From CBDCBA01 sp965214125 (GTDB lineage Bacteria; Planctomycetota; Phycisphaerae; Tepidisphaerales; Tepidisphaeraceae): 64,000 nucleotides of DNA. Of this stretch, positions 48,887-57,990 are shown piece after piece. The stretch covers positions 62,001 through 126,000 of the forward strand of contig CBDCBA010000031.1 in the NCBI GenBank assembly GCA_965214125.1, read 5' to 3'. Position 1 is the first letter of the stretch. The number at the start of each line of letters is the position of its first letter. The notes beneath the pieces are model-generated. The model was not told the origin of the DNA. It did not search any database and worked only from the letters and a program-made list of their open reading frames with translations. The position numbers and the translations under genes are program-made.

Positions 48887-51214
48887 CTACCCGCCGCCGA
48901 AGCGATCGAGAAATGTCTGCTCATCGATCGCTTCGAGGCCGAGATCCTGCGCCTTCTTCAGCTTGCTGCCGGCCTTGTCGCCGTAGACGAGCAGGTGGGT
49001 TTTCTTGCTCACGCTGCCGCTGGGCTTGCCGCCGAGTTGGCGGATGCGCTCCTGGATGCCCTCGCGGGTGAAGTGTTCGAGGCTGCCGGTGGCGACGACC
49101 GATTGTCCTTGTAAGGGGCCGGAACCCGCGGCTTCCGCTGCGGCGTCGGGGGCTTGTTGCGGGTCGATGCCGACCGATTGAAGTTGCTCGATTGTGTCGC
49201 GGCCGGCGTCGCTGTGGAGGAAGTCGTGCAGGCTCTCGGCGATGACCGCGCCGACGCCGTCGACGGCGGCGAGATCGTCGCGGCTCGCCCGCCGAAGCGC
49301 CACGATGCTGCCGAAGCGGTCGGCGAAAAGCCGGCTGGCCGTGTTGCCGACATGGCGAATGCCCAGTCCGGCGAGGAGCTTGTTCAGCGGACGCGACTTG
49401 CTCGCCTCGATGCCCGCCAGCACGTTGTCGGCGGCCTTGTCGCCCATGCGGTCGAGCGCGACGAGTTGCTCCTTCGTCAGCCGGTAGATGTCGGCGAACG
49501 TCTTGAGATGACCGGCGTCGACAAGGGCGTCGACGAGCTTGTCGCCCAAGCGGTCGACGTCCATCTGTCCCCGGCCGCAGAACCATCGCAAACGTTCTTT
49601 CAGCTGCCTGGGGCAGGCCGGGTTGACGCAGCGGATGTAGGGAGAATCGGCATCCTTCGTCACCTCGGCCCCGCACTCCGGGCAGGCGGTCGGGGCGACG
49701 ATTGCGGCCGCGTCTTTCGGGCGTTTGGCTTGGACGACCTTGACGATCTGCGGGATGATCTCGCCCGCCTTTTCGATCGTCACGGTGTCGCCGACGCGGG
49801 CGTCGAGGCGGTCGATCTGCTCGACGTTGTGCAGACTCGCCCGCTTGACCGTCGTGCCGGCAAGGAAGATCGGCTCGAGCTCGGCAACGGGCGTGAGCGT
49901 GCCGTTCTTGCCGACCTGCCAGGTGACGTCCCTCAGCAGCGTCTGCGCCTGCTCGGCCGCGTACTTGTAGGCGATGACCCAGCGGGGCGATTTGCTGCGA
50001 TATCCGAGGGTTTCTCGCTGCGAAAGGCCGTCGACCTTCACGACCATGCCGTCGGTCTGGTAGTCGAGATCGGCGCGCGTGGGCTCGAAGGCTTCGATGG
50101 CCTTCATCGCGTCGGCGACGGTGTCGACGTGAACGGCGTGCGGACTCGTGGGAATGCCGAGCTCGCGCAGGCGGGCAAGCGTGGCGTGGTAGCTGTCGAG
50201 GTCGATGCCAACCACCTCGCCGAGGCCGTGGGCGACGAAGCGCAGCGAGCGCCCGGCGACGATTTTCGGGTCGAGCTGCTTAAGCGTGCCGGCGGTCGCG
50301 TTGCGGGGGTTGGCGAAGAGCTCGGGGCTCATATTGGCGGCGCGGTCGGCGAGACGCTTGGCACGCTCGCGGGCGTCGTCCTGCTTTTTGTCGGCTGCGT
50401 CCGCCGCGTCGGCGGCCGCCTGCGCCTCGGCTTCGGCCTTGGCTTTCCGCGCGGCGAAGGTGGCTTCCTCCTCCTTGTTGAGCGTCTGAAAGCTCTCGCC
50501 CGGCATGTAGATTTCGCCGCGCACCTCCAGCACGTCCGGCGGGTTCTTCCCCGCGAGCGACAGCGGCACGGCGCGGATGGCGCGGACATTGTGCGTGATG
50601 TCGTCGCCAGTCTGCCCGTCGCCGCGCGTGGCGCCGAGGACAAGCTGACCCTTCTCGTAACGCAGCGAGGCGGCGACGCCGTCGACCTTGGGCTCGCAGA
50701 CGAGGCCGCCCGCAATCGGATAGCCGGCGGCCTTGGCGTCATCGAGCCGGGTCTGCATCTTCCTCTTGATATCGTCCGCGGCCTCGGCGAGCGCTTTGCG
50801 GCGGTCGGTCGCCTCGGCGCCGCGCTGGCCCTTCATCGCCTCCTGGTCGGAAGTCACGGCCGCCAACTCGGCCTCCAACGCCGCGTACTCGGCATCCAGA
50901 CCGCGGAACGTGCGCTCGCCCCAGGCAAGCAGTTCGTCGGCGTTGTACGTGTTGTCGATGCTGAGCATCGGCACGCTGTGGCGGACGTTGGCGAACCCTT
51001 CAATCGGCTCGCCGCCGACGCGCTGCGTGGGAGAATCATCGGTCGCGAGCGATGGGAACTGCTCCTCCAGGTCGGCGAGCTCCCGCAGCAGCGCGTCATA
51101 TGCCTGATCGCTGATGGACGGTTTCGCCTCAACGTAGTAGGCGTGGTTGTGGGCGTTGATCTCGTCGCGCAGTGTCGCCGCCCGCTGCCGTTGTGCTTCG
51201 CTGGGTTCCGCCAT
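48887..51214 (-). CDS. ligA: NAD-dependent DNA ligase
   Basis: A 775-residue ligase, about 100 longer than the usual 670. ATG 51214 begins MAEPSEAQRQRAATLRDEIN. The adenylated Lys is in VCEPKVDGVAASLRYEKG. Other landmarks are RVGGEPIEGF, PRWVIAYKYAAEQAQT, the zinc finger CPECGAEVTKDADSPYIRCVNPACP, helix-hairpin-helix repeats, and a C-terminal BRCT domain (SVVATGSLEHFTREGIQERI). The excess length is two charged, Ala/Lys/Asp-rich insertions: one before the KVDG motif (AELAAVTSDQEAMKGQ onward) and one between the LN and FANPRNA segments (KAEAEAQAAADAADAADKKQ). It seals nicks in replication and repair. Confidence 0.96.
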   Translation of the reverse strand: MAEPSEAQRQRAATLRDEINAHNHAYYVEAKPSISDQAYDALLRELADLEEQFPSLATDDSPTQRVGGEPIEGFANVRHSVPMLSIDNTYNADELLAWGERTFRGLDAEYAALEAELAAVTSDQEAMKGQRGAEATDRRKALAEAADDIKRKMQTRLDDAKAAGYPIAGGLVCEPKVDGVAASLRYEKGQLVLGATRGDGQTGDDITHNVRAIRAVPLSLAGKNPPDVLEVRGEIYMPGESFQTLNKEEEATFAARKAKAEAEAQAAADAADAADKKQDDARERAKRLADRAANMSPELFANPRNATAGTLKQLDPKIVAGRSLRFVAHGLGEVVGIDLDSYHATLARLRELGIPTSPHAVHVDTVADAMKAIEAFEPTRADLDYQTDGMVVKVDGLSQRETLGYRSKSPRWVIAYKYAAEQAQTLLRDVTWQVGKNGTLTPVAELEPIFLAGTTVKRASLHNVEQIDRLDARVGDTVTIEKAGEIIPQIVKVVQAKRPKDAAAIVAPTACPECGAEVTKDADSPYIRCVNPACPRQLKERLRWFCGRGQMDVDRLGDKLVDALVDAGHLKTFADIYRLTKEQLVALDRMGDKAADNVLAGIEASKSRPLNKLLAGLGIRHVGNTASRLFADRFGSIVALRRASRDDLAAVDGVGAVIAESLHDFLHSDAGRDTIEQLQSVGIDPQQAPDAAAEAAGSGPLQGQSVVATGSLEHFTREGIQERIRQLGGKPSGSVSKKTHLLVYGDKAGSKLKKAQDLGLEAIDEQTFLDRFGGG

Positions 51215-51260
51215 CGCGGGCAAGTGTAAGGCCGTTGCCCGTTGCCGCGTTAGGGCCAGG

Positions 51261-51288
51261 TTGGGCATCGGGCGAGACGGCATATACT
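51261..51288 (+). promoter_or_regulatory. Candidate promoter for a leaderless sdhC-like transcript
   Basis: TTGGGC at 51261 and TATACT at 51283-51288 with a 16-base spacer. The GTG start codon is at 51295, just where transcription would begin, so the mRNA would have essentially no leader. Confidence 0.4.
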
Positions 51289-51294
51289 GCCCGC

Positions 51295-52146
51295 GTGACG
51301 ACCGCGACCCTCGACAAAGAGACCACCAGCAGCGACGAGCCCACCCGCGGGGTGGCAACCTTCCTCAACCGCCACCGCTTTGCTCTGCGCCGTCTCCACT
51401 CGCTCGCGGGCGTGCTCTTCGGCGGGTACATCGTCGTCCACCTGCTCGTCAACGCCACGCTGCTGGAAGCGGCGTTCCCGTCGCTGTTCGGTTCGCGGGC
51501 GGACGTTTACCAACAGCAGGTCGACAAGATTCACGAACTGCCGTTCCTGATCGCAACGGAGTGGCTGTTCATCTACCTGCCGATCCTGTTCCACGCGGTC
51601 TACGGCATGCTGGTGGTCTTCAGCGGCAAGGTGAACGTCGACCGCTACAGCTACGGCAAGAACTGGGCGTACACGGCGCAGCGCGTCACGAGCATTTTGC
51701 TCCTGTTTTTCATTGCGTTTCACGTGCTGACGATGAAGGGCGTGTTCGTGGGCGACTTCGCCCGGCGGCTGACGTTCGACCCGCACCTGGCGACGCTGAC
51801 GACGATCAACCACCTGCACGCGGCCTGGTGGATCGGGTGGGTCGTCTACCCGATCGGCATCCTGTCGGCCACGTTCCACCTCTCGAACGGCTTCTGGACG
51901 GCGGGCATCACCTGGGGCCTGACCATCACCAAGCAGAGTCAGCGGCTGTGGGGCCTGGCGTGCGTGGGGCTGTTCGCCTTCACAACCTTCTGCGGCTTGG
52001 CATCGCTGTTCAGCGCGTTGGCCGAGGAGCCGGACTATGTCGCCGCCGCTGCCGCGCAAGCGGAGTATGACGCCGAAGAGCCGGGCGGCGACCTGACGCC
52101 GGGCGGTTTGATCGACAACGCCGCCGACGCCATCAAAGACGAGTGA
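51295..52146 (+). CDS. sdhC: Succinate dehydrogenase cytochrome b558-type subunit
   Basis: A 283-residue membrane protein of the five-helix SdhC/FrdC type found in epsilonproteobacteria, Bacteroidetes and Bacillus. Helices include LRRLHSLAGVLFGGYIVVHLLVN, LFIYLPILFHAVYGMLVVFSG, ILLLFFIAFHVLTMKGV and AWWIGWVVYPIGILSATFHLSNG; the His residues in these helices are positioned to ligate two haems. It anchors SdhA and SdhB and passes electrons to or from menaquinone. sdhA and sdhB are not adjacent: the next gene downstream is on the other strand, which is unusual. Confidence 0.87.
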   Translation: MTTATLDKETTSSDEPTRGVATFLNRHRFALRRLHSLAGVLFGGYIVVHLLVNATLLEAAFPSLFGSRADVYQQQVDKIHELPFLIATEWLFIYLPILFHAVYGMLVVFSGKVNVDRYSYGKNWAYTAQRVTSILLLFFIAFHVLTMKGVFVGDFARRLTFDPHLATLTTINHLHAAWWIGWVVYPIGILSATFHLSNGFWTAGITWGLTITKQSQRLWGLACVGLFAFTTFCGLASLFSALAEEPDYVAAAAAQAEYDAEEPGGDLTPGGLIDNAADAIKDE

Positions 52147-52155
52147 ACACCCTGC

Positions 52156-53196
52156 TCAGGAGCGGCGTGTCAGCAGGCCCGCGAGCAGAAGGCCGCCGCC
52201 GGCGAGCAGAGCGGTCGCGGCGATCGGGTGCATCCGCGCCTGCGTGTAGCCGCTGAACGGGATCGACGTGTAGCCGGCGCTGGCGTTCTCCTGCATCGCC
52301 CCCGCGTGTGTGCGGCCGCCGGCCTCGACGAGCGCGTTCGGCTCGCGGCTGCCCACTGGGGCATCCTTCGTCTGGGCGTCGACCATCAGGTTGGCCATGA
52401 ACCAGTCGACAATGCCCGGCAGCACCTTGTTCAGCGCCGTCACCGGCTTGAACGCGCCGCCGATTGTCAGGTCGCGCGTGGGCGTGCCGGCTGCGTGAAG
52501 AATGGCGCGGGCGACGGTTTCGGGCGCGAAGACCGGCGGGGGGAGCGTGACCTCCTTGCCCGTGTAGTTCGCCGCGTGATCGGCGTAAGGCGTGTCGATC
52601 GCGTTGGGCATAATGCATGTCACGCTGACCGGCAGCCCGTCGGCCATGCACTCTTGCCGCAGCGAGTCCGTCAGCCCCTTCACCGCGTGCTTCGTGGCAA
52701 CGTAAACGCCCTGCAACGGGATCGCCTGGTAGCTCAACACGCTGCCAAGATTAATGATCGTCCCGTCAAATCGACCGTCTGCCCGGCCACGCTCGCGAAA
52801 GTAGCGCCCCGCGATGCGGCTGCCGTGGAAGACGCCGAACACGTTCGTCTCGAACAGCGTGCGCGCGTCATCGGTCGGCACGTCGAGAATCTTTCCGTAC
52901 ATGCCGCTGCCGGCATTGTTGACCCACGTGTCGAACCCGCCGAAGCGCTCGACGGCCATGTCACGCACGCGCTCCAGATCGCTTTCGTTCGCAACGTCGC
53001 AGGTCACGGCAATCGAGTCGCCGCCGGCTTGGTTGATCTCCTCCGACAGCGTCCGCAGCGCATCCTCGCTGCGGGCGGCGAGGACGAGGCGCACGCCGCG
53101 CTTGGCGGCCATGCGGGCGGTCACGAGCCCGATGCCACTGCTGGCGCCGGTGATGACCATGACTTGATCTTCGAGAGGTTTCAGATGAAGGCTCAT
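52156..53196 (-). CDS. Short-chain dehydrogenase/reductase
   Basis: A 346-residue SDR; ATG 53196. VMVITGASSGIGLVTARMAA is the cofactor loop, DTWVNNAGSGMYGK the NNAG motif, and NLGSVLSYQAIPLQGVYVATKHAVKG supplies catalytic Ser, Tyr and Lys. It is about 90 residues longer than the classical 250: the C-terminus adds a linker and a hydrophobic segment (PIAATALLAGGGLLLAGLLTRRS), probably a membrane anchor. It follows the DUF1499 gene by 32 bases on the same strand. Substrate unknown. Confidence 0.88.
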   Translation of the reverse strand: MSLHLKPLEDQVMVITGASSGIGLVTARMAAKRGVRLVLAARSEDALRTLSEEINQAGGDSIAVTCDVANESDLERVRDMAVERFGGFDTWVNNAGSGMYGKILDVPTDDARTLFETNVFGVFHGSRIAGRYFRERGRADGRFDGTIINLGSVLSYQAIPLQGVYVATKHAVKGLTDSLRQECMADGLPVSVTCIMPNAIDTPYADHAANYTGKEVTLPPPVFAPETVARAILHAAGTPTRDLTIGGAFKPVTALNKVLPGIVDWFMANLMVDAQTKDAPVGSREPNALVEAGGRTHAGAMQENASAGYTSIPFSGYTQARMHPIAATALLAGGGLLLAGLLTRRS

Positions 53197-53228
53197 GCGT
53201 GGCCACCCGCAAACCCGGTGCCGCCCAC

Positions 53229-53579
53229 TCACCCGGCGGCCGCATTCCACAGCCGTTGCAGCCGTTCGATCCGCCGCCGGTTTACGCCGAAGTCGTACCG
53301 CCCGACGCGACTGGCGCTGCGCAGGTGAATCGTGCGTGTCAGGTCATCAAAGCGGACGTGGAGGTCGTCGGTGAAGACCGCGACGCGAAACGTCGCGTGC
53401 ACGCGATCGCCCCTGTCGCTGCACACGGTTGCCCGCGACCGCAGGATCACCCGCAGGCACTCACGCGCCGCCTCCGGGCTCAGGCTGCCATACGCAAGCG
53501 GCTGTGCGTCGCCGTCTTCCGTGCAGACGCAGTTGCCGGGGTGCGGGCAGGGCGGAAGCCGTTCGGCGGGGCGGTTCAT
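53229..53579 (-). CDS. DUF1499 family protein
   Basis: A 116-residue protein from ATG 53579. PPCPHPGNCVCTEDGD corresponds to the CPxSPNCVSS start of DUF1499 (here CPHPGNCVCT), and HLRSASRVGRYDFGVNRRRIERLQRLW is its most conserved C-terminal segment. Members are small, often membrane-associated, and of unknown function. It is co-oriented with the SDR gene and most likely in one transcript with it. Confidence 0.8.
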   Translation of the reverse strand: MNRPAERLPPCPHPGNCVCTEDGDAQPLAYGSLSPEAARECLRVILRSRATVCSDRGDRVHATFRVAVFTDDLHVRFDDLTRTIHLRSASRVGRYDFGVNRRRIERLQRLWNAAAG

Positions 53580-53681
53580 GGCCGATGTGTAGGCGCTTCG
53601 GCCGTGGGTTTGAAGACAAGTTCGCGGCCGATGGCGACGTTCGCCTTCCACGGGCGTGCCCGTTGCCGTACAAGCGAGCCG

Positions 53682-54869
53682 ATGAACCGCCCGGACCCCG
53701 GCAGCTACGTCGTCGGCGTGATGACCGTGGAGGTCGAGGGCCGCGACTCCGAACGCTTTCGTCGCCGCGTCGACGCCGCCACCCGCCTGTTCGAAGAGGC
53801 CGTTGCCAAGGCGCTGGGCGTGCGGGTGGATTTGCTCGCGTTCGACGGCCCGCACCTCACGCCGGTCGAGGGGGCCTACGCGCCGCTCGACTTCCTGCGC
53901 CTGGGCATGACCGAGAAGCTCGAACGCGACGCCCACTTCCTGCTGATCGTTACCGAGGTCGACCTCGCCGCCACCACGCCGTCGTACACGCTGGCGTTGC
54001 CGAGCCAGCTCACGAACGTCGCTGTCGTCTCGACCAAGCGGCTGGAGCCCACCTTCTGGGGCAAGGGCGACGACGAGGCGCTGGCGACGGACAACCTCGC
54101 CACGTTGCTCCTGCACAGCTTCGGCCACCTGCTCAACCTGCCGCACAGCCCCGACCCGACCAACGCGATGTTCGCCTTCGCCGGCGTCGACGACCTGCCG
54201 GCGATGCGCGGGCTGGGCGAACAGCAGCGGGCGGCGATGCGGCGGGCGCTGCCGCAGGAGGCCCACGAGCGCGTCAGCCGCGGCGGCAGGCTCGACCACG
54301 CCGCCTTCGCCCTGGCGACCCTCTGGCGCGACCGCGGCTCGATTGCCCGCGCGGTCTGGCGGGCCAACCCGCTTCGCCTGGCGCGGCGGCTGCCGACGAT
54401 GATCACCGCGGCGCTGTCGGTCGTCATCGTCCTCTTCTTCAGCCCCGAGCCGTGGGATGTCGGCAGCACGGTGGAGCTGTGGCAGCTCGTGGCTTTCGCC
54501 GCCGTCGCGACCTTGGCGGCGGCGGGGGCGCTCTACCGCACGTTCGCCTTCGGCGGGCTGCGCGGTCGCGGGCGGACGCTGGCGGAGTCGAGCGTCGTCA
54601 CCGCCGCCGCCGTCGCGGGGAGTTTGGTGCTGACGATGCTGGCGCTGCTGCTGGCCTTCGCCGCGCTCTGCTGGGCGGGGACGGCCACGGTCTTCCCGCG
54701 CAAGCTCATGGAGACGTGGCCGACCGTCGACCCGGCGGTGCGGACGCTCGATCACGTGAAGGTCAGCCTGTTCATCGCCGCCTTCGCCACCCTCGCGGGC
54801 AGCCTCGGCGGCCGCGCCGACCGCCGCGACCTCGTCCGCGGCGTGCTGTTCGTGGACGAGGAGACGTGA
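53682..54869 (+). CDS. Membrane protein with metzincin-like but altered zinc motif
   Basis: A 395-residue protein from ATG 53682. Residues 1-190 are soluble and resemble archaemetzincin-like or related zincins: the segment LLLHSFGHLLNLPHSPDPTNAMF aligns with HExxHxxGxxH...M, but the catalytic Glu is Ser. Residues about 235-375 contain four membrane helices (MITAALSVVIVLFF; LVAFAAVATLAAAGALY; VTAAAVAGSLVLTMLALLLAFAALC; VSLFIAAFATLAGSLGG). Loss of the Glu predicts a metal-binding but inactive protease. Function unknown. The gene ends 99 bases before the insertion sequence. Confidence 0.6.
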   Translation: MNRPDPGSYVVGVMTVEVEGRDSERFRRRVDAATRLFEEAVAKALGVRVDLLAFDGPHLTPVEGAYAPLDFLRLGMTEKLERDAHFLLIVTEVDLAATTPSYTLALPSQLTNVAVVSTKRLEPTFWGKGDDEALATDNLATLLLHSFGHLLNLPHSPDPTNAMFAFAGVDDLPAMRGLGEQQRAAMRRALPQEAHERVSRGGRLDHAAFALATLWRDRGSIARAVWRANPLRLARRLPTMITAALSVVIVLFFSPEPWDVGSTVELWQLVAFAAVATLAAAGALYRTFAFGGLRGRGRTLAESSVVTAAAVAGSLVLTMLALLLAFAALCWAGTATVFPRKLMETWPTVDPAVRTLDHVKVSLFIAAFATLAGSLGGRADRRDLVRGVLFVDEET

Positions 54870-54968
54870 CGCCACAAAGCGTACGAACGCCGTTCCCGAT
54901 GACGCCAACTTCGAATCGGGCAAGGTATCGCGTACGTTGTGCTGCCCCGCACACCCCCGCCGGAACTA

Positions 54969-55825
54969 GGGAGCGCGGACATTCAGGCGTAGCGCGATTT
55001 GGGCCGTGGCGGCAGCATGACGAGATGAGACGACGCCACGAGCTGACCGACGCACAGTGGGCGCGGATCGAGCACCTGCTGCCGGGCAAGGCCACCGACC
55101 CCGGCCGCACCGCGGCCGACAACCGCACCTTCGTCGATGCCTGCCTCTGGGTGCTCAAGACCGGTGCCGCCTGGGCCGACCTGCCGCCGCGGTTGGGCAA
55201 GCCCAACACGGTCTGGAAGCGGTACGACCGCTGGGCCGCTTCGGGCGTGTGGGAGCGGGTCGGACAGGCGTTGGGACAGGACTTGGCCGGCGGGGCAGCC
55301 GAAGAGCTCCAGATCGACAGCACGAGCATCAAGGCCCACCCGACCGCCTCGACCGGCCGGCGGCTCGCCGACGAAAAAAAGACGCCGCCGACCGGCGACG
55401 GTGCCTGGGGCGCAGCCGCGGCGGGCTCAGCAGCAAGCTCCACGCCGCCACCGACGGCCGGGGCCGCCCGCGGCGACTGATCCTCACGCCCGGCAACGAC
55501 GGCGACTGCCCGATGCTCCCGGCGTTGATCGACGGCCTGCGGCCACGCCACGTCGTCGCCGACGCCGCCTACGACAGCCTCGAGAACCACGGGTTGATCG
55601 AGCAGGCCGGCGGCCGGGGCTGCATCAAGCCTCACCGCGGCCGCAACACCGGCCGGACCCACGACCCGGTGCGGTACAGGCGGCGGAACATGATCGAGCG
55701 GTTCTTCGGCCGCATCAAGGCCTGCCGACGCGTCGCCACGCGGTACGAGAAGAAAGCGGCCAACTACCTCGCCTTCGTCTGGCTCGCCGCGGGCATCACC
55801 ACCTGACCTGAATGTCCGCGCTCCC
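54969..55825 (+). mobile_element. IS5-family insertion sequence
   Basis: An 857-base element bounded by perfect inverted repeats GGGAGCGCGGACATTCAGG (54969-54987) and its complement (55807-55825). CTAG stands at both outer edges, overlapping the ends, consistent with a CTAG or TA target duplication; the matching outer flanks GGAA and TTCC make the target itself palindromic. One transposase gene is encoded in two frames. The element looks intact and recent. It lies 87 bases upstream of the xylanase gene in the same direction. Confidence 0.9.
55025..55806 (+). CDS. IS5-family transposase made by -1 frameshift
   Basis: The first frame (55025-55480) starts MRRRHELTDAQWARIEHLLPG and includes the first catalytic Asp in LQIDSTSIKAHP. 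The heptamer A-AAA-AAG at 55375-55381 is an ideal -1 slippery site in the correct register. The second frame, to 55806, holds the second Asp in HVVADAAYDS and the Glu in RRRNMIERFFGRIKACRRVATRYEK. The fused product is about 260 residues, normal for the IS427 subgroup, where such frameshifting is known. Without the shift the first frame makes a short product of 151 residues that may regulate transposition. Confidence 0.88.
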
Positions 55826-55912
55826 TAGTTCCGCGAGGTAGTGAGCAATTGCGCGAAAACGCGCGGCCTCGCGGCTGATCGCGGTGCCGTAGCGGAGTTA
55901 AGAAGGAGGACC

Positions 55913-57718
55913 ATGATGGTGTTGATCGCCCTGTTGCTGTCGCTGCTCACCGCCGCCGAGTCGCCCGTAGAGGATGCCGCCCTCGCTGAGCTTCGCACGC
56001 GCCTGCCTGCGGCGGGACGTGTTGTCGCACCGACAAAGGCCGCCGACTGGCGCATCGAGATGGGGCGCGACATTGCGACCACCGCACTGATCCAATCGCC
56101 CGGCGTGCCCGGCGGCGAGGCACGCCGCGTGGCCGTGACTGCGGCCGGCGAGAAGGCTTGGGACGTGATGGCGAAGGTCACGCTGACCGAGCCGGTCGAG
56201 AAGGGCGACGTGATGCTGCTGGCGTTCCTCGCCCGCGCGGAGTCTGCGGACAACGAGGCACAGTCGGGCATCCTGCCGTCGAACCACATCGAGGTCAGCA
56301 ACGACCCCTGGACCAGCGCCGGCGGATCGGCGGTGCTGGTCGGGGGCGACTGGACCTGGGTCTACGCCAGCGGCCGAAGCCCGATCGACGCCGAGGCGAA
56401 CTCGGCCGTGATCTCCATTCATTTGGCATCCGCGCCGCAGGTGTTGGATCTGGGACCGGTCTACGTTCTGAACTTCGGGCCCGACGCCGATCCGAATGAG
56501 ATGCCGCAAAACCGCCTGCACTACGGCGGCCGCGAGCCCAACGCCCCCTGGCGTGTCGAGGCGGCGGCCCGAATCGAACAACACCGCAAGGGCGACCTGA
56601 CCATCACCGTTGTCGACGCAGATGGAACGCCGATTGAGGGCGCAACGATCGAGGTCGCCATGCAGCGGCACGCCTTCGGCTTTGGCGCGTTCATCGGTCA
56701 CACCTTTACCGAGGGCGGCGAGGACCAGGAACGGCTCCGCGCGTCGTTCCACGAGAACTTCAACTACGCAACGCTGCCGGTTTACTGGCAGGATTGGGGC
56801 TGGTACAGCGACAAGCGACGCGCCGAGTACATCAGCCAACTGCGATACTTCAGCGAGCGCGGCATTCCCTACCGCACCCACACGGTCATCTACCCGGCGA
56901 TCGAGCAGACTCCCGCGCAATTCCAACACCTTGAGGGCGAGGCATTGCGCGACGCGGTTCTCGCCCACACGAAGCAGGTCTTCGAAACGATGAAGCCGTT
57001 CGCCCCGTCGGCGGTCGATGTCATCAACGAGCTGCGGACCGGCGACGACTTGAGCCCGCGCTACGGCAGCGAGGAAATCCTGGTCGACATTTTCCGGACG
57101 GCGAAAGAGACGGATTCGCAGCCGACGCTGTTCGTCAACGACTACGGCATCGTCAACAACGGCGGGGCGAACCGCGGCAACATCAATGCCTACCACGCCC
57201 TGATCGAGCGACTGACGGAGGCGGGGGCGCCGATCGAGGGGGTCGGCTTTCAAGGCCACTTTGCCGGCGGGCTGACGCATCCGGCCCGCGTGTACGAGGT
57301 GATCGACGAGTTCACCGCGCGCCACGGCCTGCCGATCCAGATCACCGAGTTCGACATCGACAGCCGCGACGAGCAGGGCCAGGCCGACTACGTGCGCGAC
57401 TTCGCGACGATCTGCTTCAGCCACCCGAACGTCACCGCCTTCGTCCACTGGGGCTGGTGGGAGGGCGACCACTGGCGGCCTGACGGCGCGCTCGTCCGCA
57501 AGGATTGGTCCGAAAAACCCGCCATGCAGGCGTGGCGAACGCTGACGCAGGAGACCTTCTGGACGCACGAGATGCTGACTACGGAGGCCAACGGCACCGC
57601 CACCCTTCGCGGCTTTCTCGGCGAATACAACGTCACCGTGACCCGCGACGACTCGATCGCGAGCGTGACGCTTGAGCTGAAGAAGGAGGGGGCCGATGTG
57701 ACGCTGGAGCTTGATTAG
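55913..57718 (+). CDS. GH10 endo-1,4-beta-xylanase, secreted
   Basis: A 601-residue exported enzyme; ATG 55913 follows AAGGAGGA. After a signal peptide (MMVLIALLLSLLTAAES) residues about 45-200 form a jelly-roll carbohydrate-binding-like module (WDVMAKVTLTEPVEKGDVMLLAFLARAE). Residues about 245-545 are a GH10 barrel: FNYATLPVYWQDWGW, the acid/base Glu in SAVDVINELRTGDD (usually WDVVNE), and the nucleophile Glu in GLPIQITEFDIDS. FVHWGWWEGDHW is also typical. It hydrolyses xylan backbones outside the cell. No transport or regulatory genes are beside it; the insertion sequence directly upstream may supply or disrupt its promoter. Confidence 0.9.
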   Translation: MMVLIALLLSLLTAAESPVEDAALAELRTRLPAAGRVVAPTKAADWRIEMGRDIATTALIQSPGVPGGEARRVAVTAAGEKAWDVMAKVTLTEPVEKGDVMLLAFLARAESADNEAQSGILPSNHIEVSNDPWTSAGGSAVLVGGDWTWVYASGRSPIDAEANSAVISIHLASAPQVLDLGPVYVLNFGPDADPNEMPQNRLHYGGREPNAPWRVEAAARIEQHRKGDLTITVVDADGTPIEGATIEVAMQRHAFGFGAFIGHTFTEGGEDQERLRASFHENFNYATLPVYWQDWGWYSDKRRAEYISQLRYFSERGIPYRTHTVIYPAIEQTPAQFQHLEGEALRDAVLAHTKQVFETMKPFAPSAVDVINELRTGDDLSPRYGSEEILVDIFRTAKETDSQPTLFVNDYGIVNNGGANRGNINAYHALIERLTEAGAPIEGVGFQGHFAGGLTHPARVYEVIDEFTARHGLPIQITEFDIDSRDEQGQADYVRDFATICFSHPNVTAFVHWGWWEGDHWRPDGALVRKDWSEKPAMQAWRTLTQETFWTHEMLTTEANGTATLRGFLGEYNVTVTRDDSIASVTLELKKEGADVTLELD

Positions 57719-57990
57719 CTCCGACCCCGGAAAAGTTACGCGTAGTTCCTCGATAATCGCGACTTGGTGCAGATGGTGAAGGATGCTGCCCACCGAACAA
57801 GAGTGGCGACTCGCATGAGCTTCCCACGAGGCTGGTTAATTCCGTTTCACACAAGCCCCATTGTGGGCTTAGTGAAGATGGCCCTCACGCTCTGCCACGG
57901 CCGGTTTTGCTAGGCAATGACGGCCGATAAAACGCTCGTGCTGGTGTCGCAGGAAATGCCGCTCGTTGCGTTGTGCGTCGCCCCGCGTAG
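57719..57990. other. Intergenic region without recognised gene
   Basis: A 272-base gap at the boundary of the accessory segment, with somewhat lower GC than the core. AAGCCC-CATTGT-GGGCTT (57853-57870) is a small hairpin. I see no coding frame or clear promoter. Confidence 0.4.

Noticed and set aside
48570..48986. 138-codon frame beginning with an Arg/Glu-rich helix
   Set aside because: Only the first 30 residues look protein-like; the rest overlaps a REP hairpin and the end of ligA on the other strand.
55025..55480. Transposase as two independent genes or a frameshift-dead pseudogene
   Set aside because: The slippery heptamer is in exact register for a -1 shift and the fused length is normal for the IS family, so it is likely functional.
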